Translations under genes and position numbers: made by a program | The notes under the pieces: model-generated | The model's input: only the letters and a program-made list of their open reading frames with translations | Told to the model about the DNA's origin: nothing | Database searches by the model: none | Shown: positions 1 to 8,315 of the stretch, one piece after another | Numbering within the stretch: position 1 is the first letter of the stretch | How the letters are laid out: each line of letters begins with the position of its first letter | Assembly: GCF_014384985.1 (NCBI RefSeq) | Contig: NZ_JACRSX010000008.1 | Coordinates: 1-64,000, forward strand | From: Jutongia huaianensis | GTDB lineage: Bacteria > Bacillota > Clostridia > Lachnospirales > Lachnospiraceae | Length of the DNA: 64,000 bases | Direction: 5' to 3'

Positions 1-98
1 CATAAGACCCCTTAGAGACGATGAGGTAGATAGGGCAGAGGTGGAAGTACGGTAACGTATGCAGCTGACTGTCACTAATAGGTCGAAGGCTTATCCAA
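1..98 (+). rRNA. 23S ribosomal RNA, 3' end (partial)
   Basis: The first hundred bases contain the conserved 3' end of bacterial 23S rRNA: the helix 100/101 region ending in ACTAATAGGTCGAAGGCTT. The gene starts before the window. The exact mature end is uncertain by a few bases. No 5S-like sequence follows before the terminators at 176-281, so the 5S gene of this operon must lie elsewhere or be missing. Confidence 0.93.
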
Positions 99-175
99 AA
101 GAAACGGGAAGCTGGTTGCGGAAGCAGCGGGAAGATGTTATAATCGGTATACAGTTTTGAAGGTACTATATATAG

Positions 176-210
176 ACTCTTTTGGCAGATTTGCTGAAAG
201 AGTTTTTTTA
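176..210 (+). terminator. rRNA operon terminator 1
   Basis: ACTCTTT at 176-182 pairs with AAAGAGT at 197-203 and is followed by a run of T. It lies about 80 bases after the 23S end and is the first transcription stop of the rRNA operon. Confidence 0.8.
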
Positions 211-246
211 TGTAATAAAAAATGCAGATATACTTTTTATATATCT

Positions 247-281
247 AAAAGGTGCTCCATGATGATTCAGGAGCACCTTTT
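247..281. terminator. Bidirectional terminator between the rRNA operon and the aroK-like gene
   Basis: A 12-bp perfect stem (247-258 with 270-281) of the form AAAAGGTGCTCC/GGAGCACCTTTT has T tracts on both strands. It can back up the rRNA terminator on + and end the shikimate kinase-like gene on -. Confidence 0.85.
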
Positions 282-327
282 GTATTTGTTATTTGGTTTA
301 GGAGTTATTTGAGCGGATATGAATCCA

Positions 328-840
328 TCAAGGTTTATGATCTCCACTTTGAATCGTATGGGTGATCTCATAAACGCAGTCTCTGATTCCCTTTCCGGCA
401 CAATCAATGGTGATATCTGCATATTTTTCATAGAGAGGGATTCTTTCCTTATAGAGAGAATGAAGAGTCTGACCGGCTTTTATAGATACACCTCTCTGAT
501 TCAGGTCTCCGAGTCTTTCTTCCAGTAAATTTTCCGGAAGACGCAGATAAATGATCGTTCCAATTTCTTTTAAATGCTGCATAGCTTCCTGACCATAGAT
601 GACACTGCCTCCGGTTGCAATGATAGAGGAAGTGGTTTCGATGGATGCGTTGACCTGATTTTCTATTTGATTGAAGGCTTCTAAGCCATCCTGTGTAATA
701 ATTTCATGAAGAAGACGATGTTCCCGTTCCTGGATTAAAAGATCTGAGTCAATAAAACGAAATCCAAGATTTTTGGCCAGAACAACGCCGATCGTGCTTT
801 TACCACATCCGGGCATGCCAATAAGGATGATGTTATTCAT
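328..840 (-). CDS. aroK: Shikimate kinase-like P-loop kinase
   Basis: A 170-residue protein of normal shikimate kinase length. The family phosphorylates shikimate with ATP in the chorismate pathway. It shows a P-loop GMPGCGKST at residues 8-16, the DSD motif (31-33) and an ERIPLYEKYAD segment (132-142) with the conserved late Arg. Three shikimate-contact motifs differ from the usual form: FRxxE reads FNQIE (56-60), GGG reads GGS (77-79), and RPLL reads RGVSI (116-120). The real substrate is therefore uncertain. I chose the ATG at 840 over the upstream one at 870 because CGGAGG lies 7 bases before it and family members start there. It stands alone, divergent from cheV. Confidence 0.75.
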   Translation of the reverse strand: MNNIILIGMPGCGKSTIGVVLAKNLGFRFIDSDLLIQEREHRLLHEIITQDGLEAFNQIENQVNASIETTSSIIATGGSVIYGQEAMQHLKEIGTIIYLRLPENLLEERLGDLNQRGVSIKAGQTLHSLYKERIPLYEKYADITIDCAGKGIRDCVYEITHTIQSGDHKP

Positions 841-932
841 GGATTTTCCTCCGTTATGTATATTTTGCAAACAATATATGCAATTTATCCTATCATATAT
901 TAAAGGATATTACAGGATAAGTCAAAAGTCAC

Positions 933-961
933 TTGAAAAACAATGGGCGCTATTGTAAAAT
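933..961 (+). promoter_or_regulatory. Candidate promoter of cheV
   Basis: TTGAAA at 933-938 and TAAAAT at 956-961 with a 17-base spacer form a sigma-A type promoter 48 bases before the cheV start. I did not see a flagellar sigma-28 type motif. Confidence 0.5.
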
Positions 962-1008
962 TATAGTTAAGAATTTATGAAACGGAATTTGCGTGAGGGA
1001 GGCAGATT

Positions 1009-1911
1009 ATGGATACAAATATTTTATTGGAAAGCGGAACAAATGAATTGGAGATTCTTGAATTTATGGTGGCAGGAAATTATTATGGGATCAATGTAGC
1101 AAAGATCCGGGAGATTATATCGTGTCAGCCGTTGACGCCGATTCCAAACAGCCATGCCAATGTAGAGGGGGCATTTAGCACTCGTGGAGAAACGATTACG
1201 GTCGTGAATCTGGCGAGAGCTTTGGGAATGAAAGAAAAGATGGACGAGCCGACACAGGATATGTTTTTGATCACCAATTTCAATATGGTAAGCACAGGGT
1301 TTCATGTACATGGAGTCGTGGGGATACATAGAGTGAACTGGGGACAGATCATTCAGCCGGATAGCATGATCTGTAACTCTTCCAAGAGTATGATCACCGG
1401 AATTGTCAATCTGGATGGCAAGCTTGTTTTGATCCTTGATTTTGAGGCGATTGTAGCAGAGATTGCGCCGGATGTTGGTATGAATATGTCTGATATGAGT
1501 CATATTGGCAATCGGAAGGATAATCCGGCACCGATTTTATTTGCGGAGGATTCCCATCTGCTTAGTATGCTGATTTATGATGGATTGACCCAAGCAGGAT
1601 ATACCAATGTGATTCCGATGAATAATGGTCTGGAATTATGGAACCTTTTGCAGAAGTACAAAGAAGAGGGAACGCTGCAGCAACGGGTGCGTTGTGTCAT
1701 AACAGATATTGAGATGCCACAGATGGATGGCCATCGTTTGTTAAAGCTGATGAAGGATGATCCGGAGCTTAAAGAGATACCGGTTATTATTTTCTCTTCC
1801 CTGATCAACGAGGACATGCGACGGAAAGGGGAAATGCTGGGAGCAGATGCCCAGCTTTCCAAGAGTCAGATGAGTGAATTTATACAGGCAGTTGATAGTT
1901 TTCTGCAGTAA
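1009..1911 (+). CDS. cheV: Chemotaxis coupling protein CheV (CheW-REC fusion)
   Basis: A 300-residue protein of normal CheV length. Residues about 15-155 form a CheW-like domain, which couples chemoreceptors to the CheA kinase. Residues about 170-300 form a response-regulator receiver domain with the phosphoacceptor Asp at 233 in ITDIEMPQMDG and a Lys near the end (LSKSQ) as the conserved receiver Lys. Phosphorylation of the receiver is known to tune receptor coupling (adaptation). The start follows GAGGGAGG at good spacing. No other chemotaxis or flagellar gene is in the window, so this is an orphan copy acting with receptors encoded elsewhere. Confidence 0.9.
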   Translation: MDTNILLESGTNELEILEFMVAGNYYGINVAKIREIISCQPLTPIPNSHANVEGAFSTRGETITVVNLARALGMKEKMDEPTQDMFLITNFNMVSTGFHVHGVVGIHRVNWGQIIQPDSMICNSSKSMITGIVNLDGKLVLILDFEAIVAEIAPDVGMNMSDMSHIGNRKDNPAPILFAEDSHLLSMLIYDGLTQAGYTNVIPMNNGLELWNLLQKYKEEGTLQQRVRCVITDIEMPQMDGHRLLKLMKDDPELKEIPVIIFSSLINEDMRRKGEMLGADAQLSKSQMSEFIQAVDSFLQ

Positions 1912-1996
1912 ATTTTAGTTTGTATACGGAGATAAAACGATTTATACCGGGAGGCAGATTTCCGTGCCTGAATTTATAGTGTAAGATTTTTGATGA

Positions 1997-2935
1997 CTAC
2001 ATATACAGCAGTCGATCCAGCCGTATCATTCCCCAGCCCTGGCGGGAATGGTCATAGCCGAGATCAACTGCTGTTTTTTTGAGCTGGATCTTGACTTCAC
2101 GGTTGGAGAGATATGGTCTCTGTTGCAGAAGCAGGGCAATGCAGCCGCTGGCTACCGGAGTTGACATAGAGGTACCGCTGCGGCTGTGATACAGTTTTTC
2201 CATGGAGATGGTGTCATAGGAGTAGCCATATAAACCATAAGGGGTGGAAGGAACCGGCTGACAGCTTATAATATTGGAGCCGGGGGCAACGATATCCGGT
2301 TTTTTGATACAGCTTTCCGTGGGACCGCGTCCGGAGTAGTCCCGTCCGTTTCCTGCCTGCATTACATCAGATGCTCCTACGGTAATGATTTTCCGGCTAT
2401 TGCCGGGAGCACCGATCGTATGGGGAGCAGGACCATGGTTTCCGGCTGCTGTGAGTACGATCAGCCCCTCCTCCCAGAGTGCTTCTACACCGCGGACAAG
2501 AGGAGAGGTTTCATCAAAATGTTTTCCACGACTGCTTCCCACTGAAATATTTACGATACGGATATTGTATTCTTTATAATGAGCGAGAAGCCAGCGGATA
2601 CCGGCGAGCACATCTTCGATATTTCCTTCCCCTTTTTGATTTAATACTTTGATCATTATAAAATGACTGTCAGGTGCGATTCCCTCGTATTTTCTTTGAC
2701 TGGCCTGGCCGCTTCCGGCAATAATACCGGTAATATGGGTGCCATGTCCATTATCGTCGTAATAATCCTTTCTGTGGTTTACGATATCTACAAATGCCTG
2801 CAATCTGGTTCCAGGCATCGTAAGATCAGGATGCCTGCCGATTCCGGTATCAAAAACGGCAATACCGACTCCTTTTCCTGTCAGCTTCAGACTGCGGGCG
2901 GCATTAAGGTGGATAAGAGATGCAACACGCTGCAT
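1997..2935 (-). CDS. Subtilisin-family (S8) serine protease, no signal peptide
   Basis: A 312-residue subtilase. The catalytic triad is visible: Asp29 (FDTGIG), His64 (NGHGTH) and Ser256 (SGTSMSTPVA), with Asn166 (AAGN) as the oxyanion-hole residue. The catalytic domain starts almost at the N-terminus, so no signal peptide or inhibitory prodomain is present, and the protein is likely cytoplasmic, like the AprX or intracellular serine protease groups. The start is supported by AGGAGGA 6 bases upstream. It converges with cheV and stands alone. Its substrates cannot be inferred. Confidence 0.9.
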   Translation of the reverse strand: MQRVASLIHLNAARSLKLTGKGVGIAVFDTGIGRHPDLTMPGTRLQAFVDIVNHRKDYYDDNGHGTHITGIIAGSGQASQRKYEGIAPDSHFIMIKVLNQKGEGNIEDVLAGIRWLLAHYKEYNIRIVNISVGSSRGKHFDETSPLVRGVEALWEEGLIVLTAAGNHGPAPHTIGAPGNSRKIITVGASDVMQAGNGRDYSGRGPTESCIKKPDIVAPGSNIISCQPVPSTPYGLYGYSYDTISMEKLYHSRSGTSMSTPVASGCIALLLQQRPYLSNREVKIQLKKTAVDLGYDHSRQGWGMIRLDRLLYM

Positions 2936-3047
2936 AGGATTCCTCCTGATTTAAAAAATTGTCGGCTATAAATAATTTATGCTTTTTTTTAAAATATGTT
3001 ATCAAAGACAGATCTTTTATTTTCATGTGGTAATAAAGGAGGAAATT

Positions 3048-3056
3048 TGTTATAAT
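3048..3056 (+). promoter_or_regulatory. Candidate extended -10 promoter for the envelope polymer genes
   Basis: TGTTATAAT (TGn plus TATAAT at 3051-3056) lies 41 bases before the first glycerophosphotransferase gene. No good -35 box is seen. Confidence 0.4.
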
Positions 3057-3097
3057 AAAAAATAGGTGTTTAAAAATAGCAGGAAAAGAAGAAAATT

Positions 3098-4237
3098 ATG
3101 AAAACAATTGGATATATAATATTTGCAAGTGTATATAACCTGTGTTGTATATTCTGCAGGGTTGCTTCTGGAAAGATTGTTTTATGGAATGGACATAATC
3201 ATGGCCTGAATGGAAATCTGCAGGAAATATATGAGGCATTACAGCACAAAGAGGGATATACAATAAAGCTGCTGGTAAAAAGAGATCTGTTCCGTGATCC
3301 GGAAAACGGAAAGCGAAAGAGCATAGGGAAACTGTTTGCGGATATGATATTATTTTTTTTCGTGTTTCCATATCATATGGCAACGGCGGACAAAGTTTTT
3401 ATGAATGACAATTTTCTGCCTTTGTGTTATATGAAGACAGCGAACAGACAGACGCAATTTGTGCAGTTATGGCATGGAGCCGGAGCTTTTAAACGTTTTG
3501 GACTCTCTACAGAGGATGATCCTTCCGTATATCAGATCGTAAAAGAGGCAAACCAGAAAATTACGCATCTGTTTGTAACCTCGGAGAATGTGATTCCCTT
3601 TTATCAGGAGGCATTTTCTGTTGCGAAAGACAAAATCTATCCCACCGGGATTCCTGTGACGGATATTTATTTTGATCAGGACCGGATTCGGCACAGAAAA
3701 GAAAAATTTTATCAAAATCATCCGACATTTGAGGGAAAGAAGCTTCTTCTTTATGCGCCGACATTTCGCAGGACAGAGGAAGAAAACAGAAATATTATGG
3801 AACAGTTTGATATTTCAAGAGTTCACGATATATTAGGACCGGACTGGATCATTTTGATCCGGATGCATCCAAAATTTCCAATGGAAAATATCACAGAGAA
3901 TAGTTTTTGTTATAACATGACAGACTATAATGATATTACAGATCTTTATCTGGTATCCGACATGCTTGTGACGGATTATTCTTCTTCGGTTGTGGAGTAT
4001 GTGCTGTTAAACAAACCGATTGTATTATTTGCTTATGACCTGCCGGATTATGACAGAGGATTTTATTTTGATTACGAGCAGATGATGCCTGGGAAGATTG
4101 CCCATACGCAGGAGGAGTTATATGGGATTTTACTAAAAAAATGTGATAATTTACCAAAACGACAAAATTTTGTCAAATTTCAATATGATAATACGGAGGG
4201 AGACGCCTGCGGGCGGATCTTGAAGATATTAGGCTGA
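3098..4237 (+). CDS. CDP-glycerol glycerophosphotransferase family protein (short form)
   Basis: A 379-residue protein of the TagB/TagF (PF04464) family. These enzymes move glycerol-phosphate or ribitol-phosphate units from CDP-activated donors to a lipid-linked or glycolipid acceptor, building teichoic-type polymers at the inner membrane face. The family hallmarks are present: LWHGAGAFKRFG (Trp125, His126) in the first half and TDYSSSVVEYVLLNKP (from Thr292), followed by FDYEQMMPG, in the second. The N-terminus has a short hydrophobic segment that may help membrane attachment. It is the first gene of a probable unit with the fibronectin-III protein 73 bases downstream. Priming versus polymerising activity cannot be told from sequence. 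Confidence 0.85.
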   Translation: MKTIGYIIFASVYNLCCIFCRVASGKIVLWNGHNHGLNGNLQEIYEALQHKEGYTIKLLVKRDLFRDPENGKRKSIGKLFADMILFFFVFPYHMATADKVFMNDNFLPLCYMKTANRQTQFVQLWHGAGAFKRFGLSTEDDPSVYQIVKEANQKITHLFVTSENVIPFYQEAFSVAKDKIYPTGIPVTDIYFDQDRIRHRKEKFYQNHPTFEGKKLLLYAPTFRRTEEENRNIMEQFDISRVHDILGPDWIILIRMHPKFPMENITENSFCYNMTDYNDITDLYLVSDMLVTDYSSSVVEYVLLNKPIVLFAYDLPDYDRGFYFDYEQMMPGKIAHTQEELYGILLKKCDNLPKRQNFVKFQYDNTEGDACGRILKILG

Positions 4238-4310
4238 AAAGCCGGATCGCAGCTGCCTGTACTGTGGCAGACTGGGATGGGAGAATAAACAGTACAGAAA
4301 TGAGGATGAA

Positions 4311-6227
4311 ATGGGAAAAATCAGAAATCACAAACAATTAGCATTTGTATTGGTGGCTGTATTATTTACGCTCCAATTGGTGTCATCGGCAGGGATAGGA
4401 CAGAGGGAGAGCGTGAAAGCGGCAACCGGTCCACAGGATACATCAACAATTGTTGTTTCCGGTTCTGCAGTTACGGTAGATCCCGGAATTGTAATGTCTG
4501 CTGTGAATGCGGTGGAGATTACGAAGAATTCCATCACCTATCAGTGGGCTCCGGTGGCAAACGCAACAAGTTATTATATTTATAAGTATGATATTCCGAA
4601 GGAAAGTTACGAATATTATGGTGCGACAAGTGGTTCCAGTATCCGCGTGGAGGGACTGCCGGCAGGTGAGGAATGTTATCTGGCGGTTTATGCAGTAAAT
4701 GATGATACAGCCTGTCGAAGTGATTTTGTGGTAACAGAGTCTGTATTTACCAAACCGGAGAAGGTAGAAACCTTTACAATTTCCGATAATACTACTACGA
4801 GTGTAGTTTTACGCTGGCTGGATATTCCGTCTGCCACAGGATATATTATTTACAGGGCAGGAACCGGCGGCAATTTCAAAAAGATTGGAACTTCTGTTAC
4901 AGGGGAGTATAAGGATACAAAGCTGACAGCAGGAAAAACATATCAGTATAAGATCGTGGCCTATGCCGGACCGGAGACAAATGTGGGCGAAGAGTCGCCG
5001 GCGATATTTACCTGTTCTCTGCCGAAGTCGCCGACGGTTGTGATCAAGGGAGGTAATCAGAGAGTACGTCTGACCTGGAATGCCATTACCGGAGCTATGG
5101 GATATAATGTTTATATTAACCAGAATGGACAGTATGTATTACTGACAACACTGGAGGGAAAGACCAGCAAAAAGTTTATTCATACGAATCTTGAAAATGG
5201 TCAGACATATAAATATTATGTAAAGGCTTATCGTACCTACAATGGTATTGTTTATGAAAGCAAGGAATCTGCTGAAAAATCAGCGATAGCAGCAGAGGTT
5301 AGTGACACAAGTACAAAGGCAAAATTATTTAAAACGAAATCAACATTTAAAAAATCAGAGGCTTGCAAGAAAAATAAAGATTTCACAAAGAAGCTGGATT
5401 ATGCAAAGAGTTTTCCAATGCCGGGTATGTTAAATACGAATGTAGCAGAATTTGGATGTGGAACAATGATTCCACAGGGAATTACCGTAGCGAAATCTTA
5501 TTTCTTTATCACGGCGTATGACAGTCAGGGGATAGAAAATTCTGTTGTTTATGTTTTGTCTAAGGCAGATAAAGAGCTTATGACCACAATCATCCTGCCA
5601 AATAAATCTCATGCAGGAGGTATTGCATTTGATGGTAAAAACCTCTGGATCACACAGGCCAAAACATTAAGAAGCATTCCGTTTTCTGCGGTAAAAGATG
5701 CGATTGATAATCAGGAACCATATCTGGAGCTTAGTGCATATGGCGTGGAGATCAATCTGCCGCAGCAGGCAGCTACCGTGACATATTATAAGAAGCTTCT
5801 CTGGGTTGCATCCTATGATGAGTTAAAGCCGGGATATCTGGTAAGTTATAAGATTGCCAAGAAAGGATCAAAACCGGAGCTGACACCGTTAAAGACTATT
5901 TCTATGCCGACCCGTGTACAGGGAATTGCATTTTCCGGAAATGGACGTCTGATCGTATCAAGATCCTGTCAGACAGATCCGAAAAAGCGTGGTTATATGC
6001 ATCAGCTTGATGTATATAAGCCAAATTTAAAGAAAGCTTCTAAGGGAATTATTTCCTTGGGAAAGGTACGCAGTACCGTGGAGGTTCCAACGATGAATGA
6101 GGAGATCACCATTAGTGGAAAACGGATTTATATTGTATTTGAATCTGTTGCATTTTATACCGCGGAGCAGCGTGTGGATAGAGTTTGTGCATTGCCTGTC
6201 AGTTATGTAACCAAGTTGAAGAAATAA
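4311..6227 (+). CDS. Secreted fibronectin type III protein with propeller-like C-terminal half
   Basis: A 638-residue protein with an N-terminal signal peptide (basic start, hydrophobic core LAFVLVAVLFTLQLV, cleavage near residue 35-40). Three fibronectin type III-like domains follow, at about 65-145, 150-235 and 237-325. They share the TYQYKIVAY/TYKYYVKAY strand typical of Fn3. A Lys-rich stretch (about 330-365) leads into a C-terminal half of about 270 residues with repeated strand patterns (GGIAFDGKNLWI, VQGIAFSGNGRLIV) that suggest a beta-propeller. No LPXTG or lipobox is seen, so attachment is unclear. Its place between two teichoic-type transferases suggests a role at the cell surface. 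Its function is unknown. Confidence 0.8.
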   Translation: MGKIRNHKQLAFVLVAVLFTLQLVSSAGIGQRESVKAATGPQDTSTIVVSGSAVTVDPGIVMSAVNAVEITKNSITYQWAPVANATSYYIYKYDIPKESYEYYGATSGSSIRVEGLPAGEECYLAVYAVNDDTACRSDFVVTESVFTKPEKVETFTISDNTTTSVVLRWLDIPSATGYIIYRAGTGGNFKKIGTSVTGEYKDTKLTAGKTYQYKIVAYAGPETNVGEESPAIFTCSLPKSPTVVIKGGNQRVRLTWNAITGAMGYNVYINQNGQYVLLTTLEGKTSKKFIHTNLENGQTYKYYVKAYRTYNGIVYESKESAEKSAIAAEVSDTSTKAKLFKTKSTFKKSEACKKNKDFTKKLDYAKSFPMPGMLNTNVAEFGCGTMIPQGITVAKSYFFITAYDSQGIENSVVYVLSKADKELMTTIILPNKSHAGGIAFDGKNLWITQAKTLRSIPFSAVKDAIDNQEPYLELSAYGVEINLPQQAATVTYYKKLLWVASYDELKPGYLVSYKIAKKGSKPELTPLKTISMPTRVQGIAFSGNGRLIVSRSCQTDPKKRGYMHQLDVYKPNLKKASKGIISLGKVRSTVEVPTMNEEITISGKRIYIVFESVAFYTAEQRVDRVCALPVSYVTKLKK

Positions 6228-6249
6228 ATATATATTGTTCTGATTTAGC

Positions 6250-6292
6250 AAATGGCTGGTATTTCAAAAAAGTTATGAAATACCAGCCATTT
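6250..6292 (+). terminator. Terminator-like hairpin after the Fn3 gene
   Basis: A perfect 17-bp stem (6250-6266 with 6276-6292; AAATGGCTGG.../...CCAGCCATTT) with a 9-base loop. The T run after it is short, so some readthrough into the next transferase gene is possible. Confidence 0.7.
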
Positions 6293-6339
6293 ATGATACA
6301 CTGTTATTTGATCATTTAATTGTATGGAGGAAAATCGGA

Positions 6340-8052
6340 ATGACAGTCAACATGAGAAACTATCATATAGATGAAAAAAATAAAATATTAAATATAGATC
6401 TGCAATGTGAGTCGGGTAAAGAACATAAAGCAGGAAAGATAAGATTTTCACTGGTATTCGAGGGCTCCTGCGGAAAAAGATATTTTCCGGTATCGGCACA
6501 ATATCAGCAGGAGATTGACGATTGCAGAAGGTATATGGCGAGTGTCCGGATAGAGCTTCCGTATATATTTTTCGAGCATTTTCCATTACCGGAGGAAAAG
6601 GTTACGGTATCAGCAGTATTTTGTAACGAGGATATGTTATGGATCAATATGGCTCCAATGATAGAATTACCGGGAGAATTATTTCAACCGCAGGAGCGGC
6701 GTAGATCGGCAATTCGTGAGATCAGTGACAGGATATTGTATATTTTTTGTACAATACTGCTGCCGGTCTGGATTCTGGATGGAGTGCTGGCACAGAAAGG
6801 ACTTCATCGGCTTCACCGTGCAGCAGATGGCAGACAGGGAAAACAGGCGGTATTTTATCATGCTCATGGTCTTGTAAAGGATTGGACCGGATATGGATAT
6901 AGCATCAGGGAATATAAGACGAATTATTTCAAAAAATGTTATGAACGCGCCTGTCGAAATGAGCCGGGGACCAAGGGAATCCTGTTTTTATCGGAGAGAA
7001 GAGTGGATGCCGGTGGAAATCTGGACCGGATCCGGCAGGAAGTACAAAAGAAAGGGTATGTGAGCCGGGAGTTTTTAACAGAAACGCCGATTCATAAGCT
7101 GAGCCGGAAGGAGATCAGGCGTTGCGCCGGTCTGGTGGCTGCTGCAAAACTAATTATTCTGGAGGATTTTGTGCCACAGCTTCATTCGTTGTCTCTGCGA
7201 CGGGACACGCAGCTTCTGCAGATGTGGCATGCATGTGGGGCATTTAAGCTGTTCGGTCTGTCAGAGCTTGGAATTGTAGATCATCTGAATCAGTCCACAA
7301 GAAATCACAGAAGTTACACCGCTGCACTGGCAAGCAGCGACGGGGTAGTGCCATTTTACAGTGAAGCTTTCGGAGTAGATGATCATATTATAAAACCCAT
7401 TGGCGTGCCAAGGACGGATATATTTTTTGATCAGAAATATGTCAGTCAGGTCCGGCAGAGACTTTTTCAAAAATATCCGGCGTGTCAGAACAAAAAAATT
7501 GTTTTATTTGCACCTACGTTTCGGGGAAGCGGCAATAAGACAGCGTATTATCCGTGGGAAAAATTCCCGGCAGCAGATATTATGGATCAACTGCCGCAGG
7601 ACACCGTGATGATTCTGAAGAATCACCCCTTTGTGAAAAAAACATACGAAATACCATTGGAATATCAGGAAAGGATTTTTGATCTGTCAGCGGAGGAAAA
7701 TATTAACGATCTTCTGTTTATCGCTTCCGTGCTGATTACCGACTACAGTTCGGTTATTTTTGAGGCATCTCTTTTGAATTTGCCGATAGTATTTTATACC
7801 TTTGATCTTCAGGAATATCTGGACAGCAGGGATATTTATTTTGATTTTGCTTCTTTTGCTCCGGGAAAGATCGTAGGGGACCGGCAGACACTGGAAAAAG
7901 AAATTATGGAGATACTTCAGGGAGAAGGGGAGGAAACGAAAGAGAGATCGATATCAAGAGAACAGTTTTGTAGATTTTTTCTGGGGTCATTGGACGGAAA
8001 ATCCACGGAAAGAACCATGGAACTTGTGAAACAACTGTTGACAACAGATTGA
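6340..8052 (+). CDS. CDP-glycerol glycerophosphotransferase family protein (long form)
   Basis: A 570-residue second member of the PF04464 family. The catalytic half carries MWHACGAFKLFG (Trp296, His297) and TDYSSVIFEASLLNLP (Asp468 region), followed by FDFASFAPGKIV, matching the gene at 3098. Unlike that gene it has an extra N-terminal region of about 110 residues, rich in beta-strand-like sequence, before a membrane-associated segment at about 130-150 (ILYIFCTILLPVWILDGVL). Such N-terminal extensions in TagF relatives are thought to help membrane or acceptor binding. It probably adds the polymer or side-chain phosphate units in the same pathway as the 3098 gene. Substrate is not determined. 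Confidence 0.85.
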   Translation: MTVNMRNYHIDEKNKILNIDLQCESGKEHKAGKIRFSLVFEGSCGKRYFPVSAQYQQEIDDCRRYMASVRIELPYIFFEHFPLPEEKVTVSAVFCNEDMLWINMAPMIELPGELFQPQERRRSAIREISDRILYIFCTILLPVWILDGVLAQKGLHRLHRAADGRQGKQAVFYHAHGLVKDWTGYGYSIREYKTNYFKKCYERACRNEPGTKGILFLSERRVDAGGNLDRIRQEVQKKGYVSREFLTETPIHKLSRKEIRRCAGLVAAAKLIILEDFVPQLHSLSLRRDTQLLQMWHACGAFKLFGLSELGIVDHLNQSTRNHRSYTAALASSDGVVPFYSEAFGVDDHIIKPIGVPRTDIFFDQKYVSQVRQRLFQKYPACQNKKIVLFAPTFRGSGNKTAYYPWEKFPAADIMDQLPQDTVMILKNHPFVKKTYEIPLEYQERIFDLSAEENINDLLFIASVLITDYSSVIFEASLLNLPIVFYTFDLQEYLDSRDIYFDFASFAPGKIVGDRQTLEKEIMEILQGEGEETKERSISREQFCRFFLGSLDGKSTERTMELVKQLLTTD

Positions 8053-8120
8053 CAGAAAATAGAAAGTTATTATATTATGTAACATAGGTGTATAGTTGGA
8101 TCAAAGAACGGAGGAAATAT

Positions 8121-8297
8121 ATGTCAGAGTACCGGAATTGGGACAAGGAACTGGATCGTCTGGAGCAGGGAAAAAGTCAGTACAGCTGGGATGAACTTGA
8201 GGAACTGATCACAGATCGGCTTGAGGACGAGAAAATAAGTGAACAGGAGTTTGAAACCCTGATGCGGCGGCTTATGGATATAGACTGTGAGTTGTAA
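8121..8297 (+). CDS. Small acidic hypothetical protein (58 residues)
   Basis: A highly charged, probably helical small protein (many Glu, Asp, Leu) with no Cys motif, signal or membrane segment. The start at 8121 has CGGAGG 6 bases upstream; the in-frame codon at 8088 lacks a site. It lies 18 bases before the C39-like peptidase gene, so the two are likely co-transcribed. I do not recognise the family. Confidence 0.6.
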   Translation: MSEYRNWDKELDRLEQGKSQYSWDELEELITDRLEDEKISEQEFETLMRRLMDIDCEL

Positions 8298-8315
8298 TAG
8301 AAAAGGGGGAAAAAC

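Noticed and set aside
98..175. Possible 5S rRNA between 23S and the first terminator
   Set aside because: Only 77 bases are available and none of the 5S conserved parts is visible.
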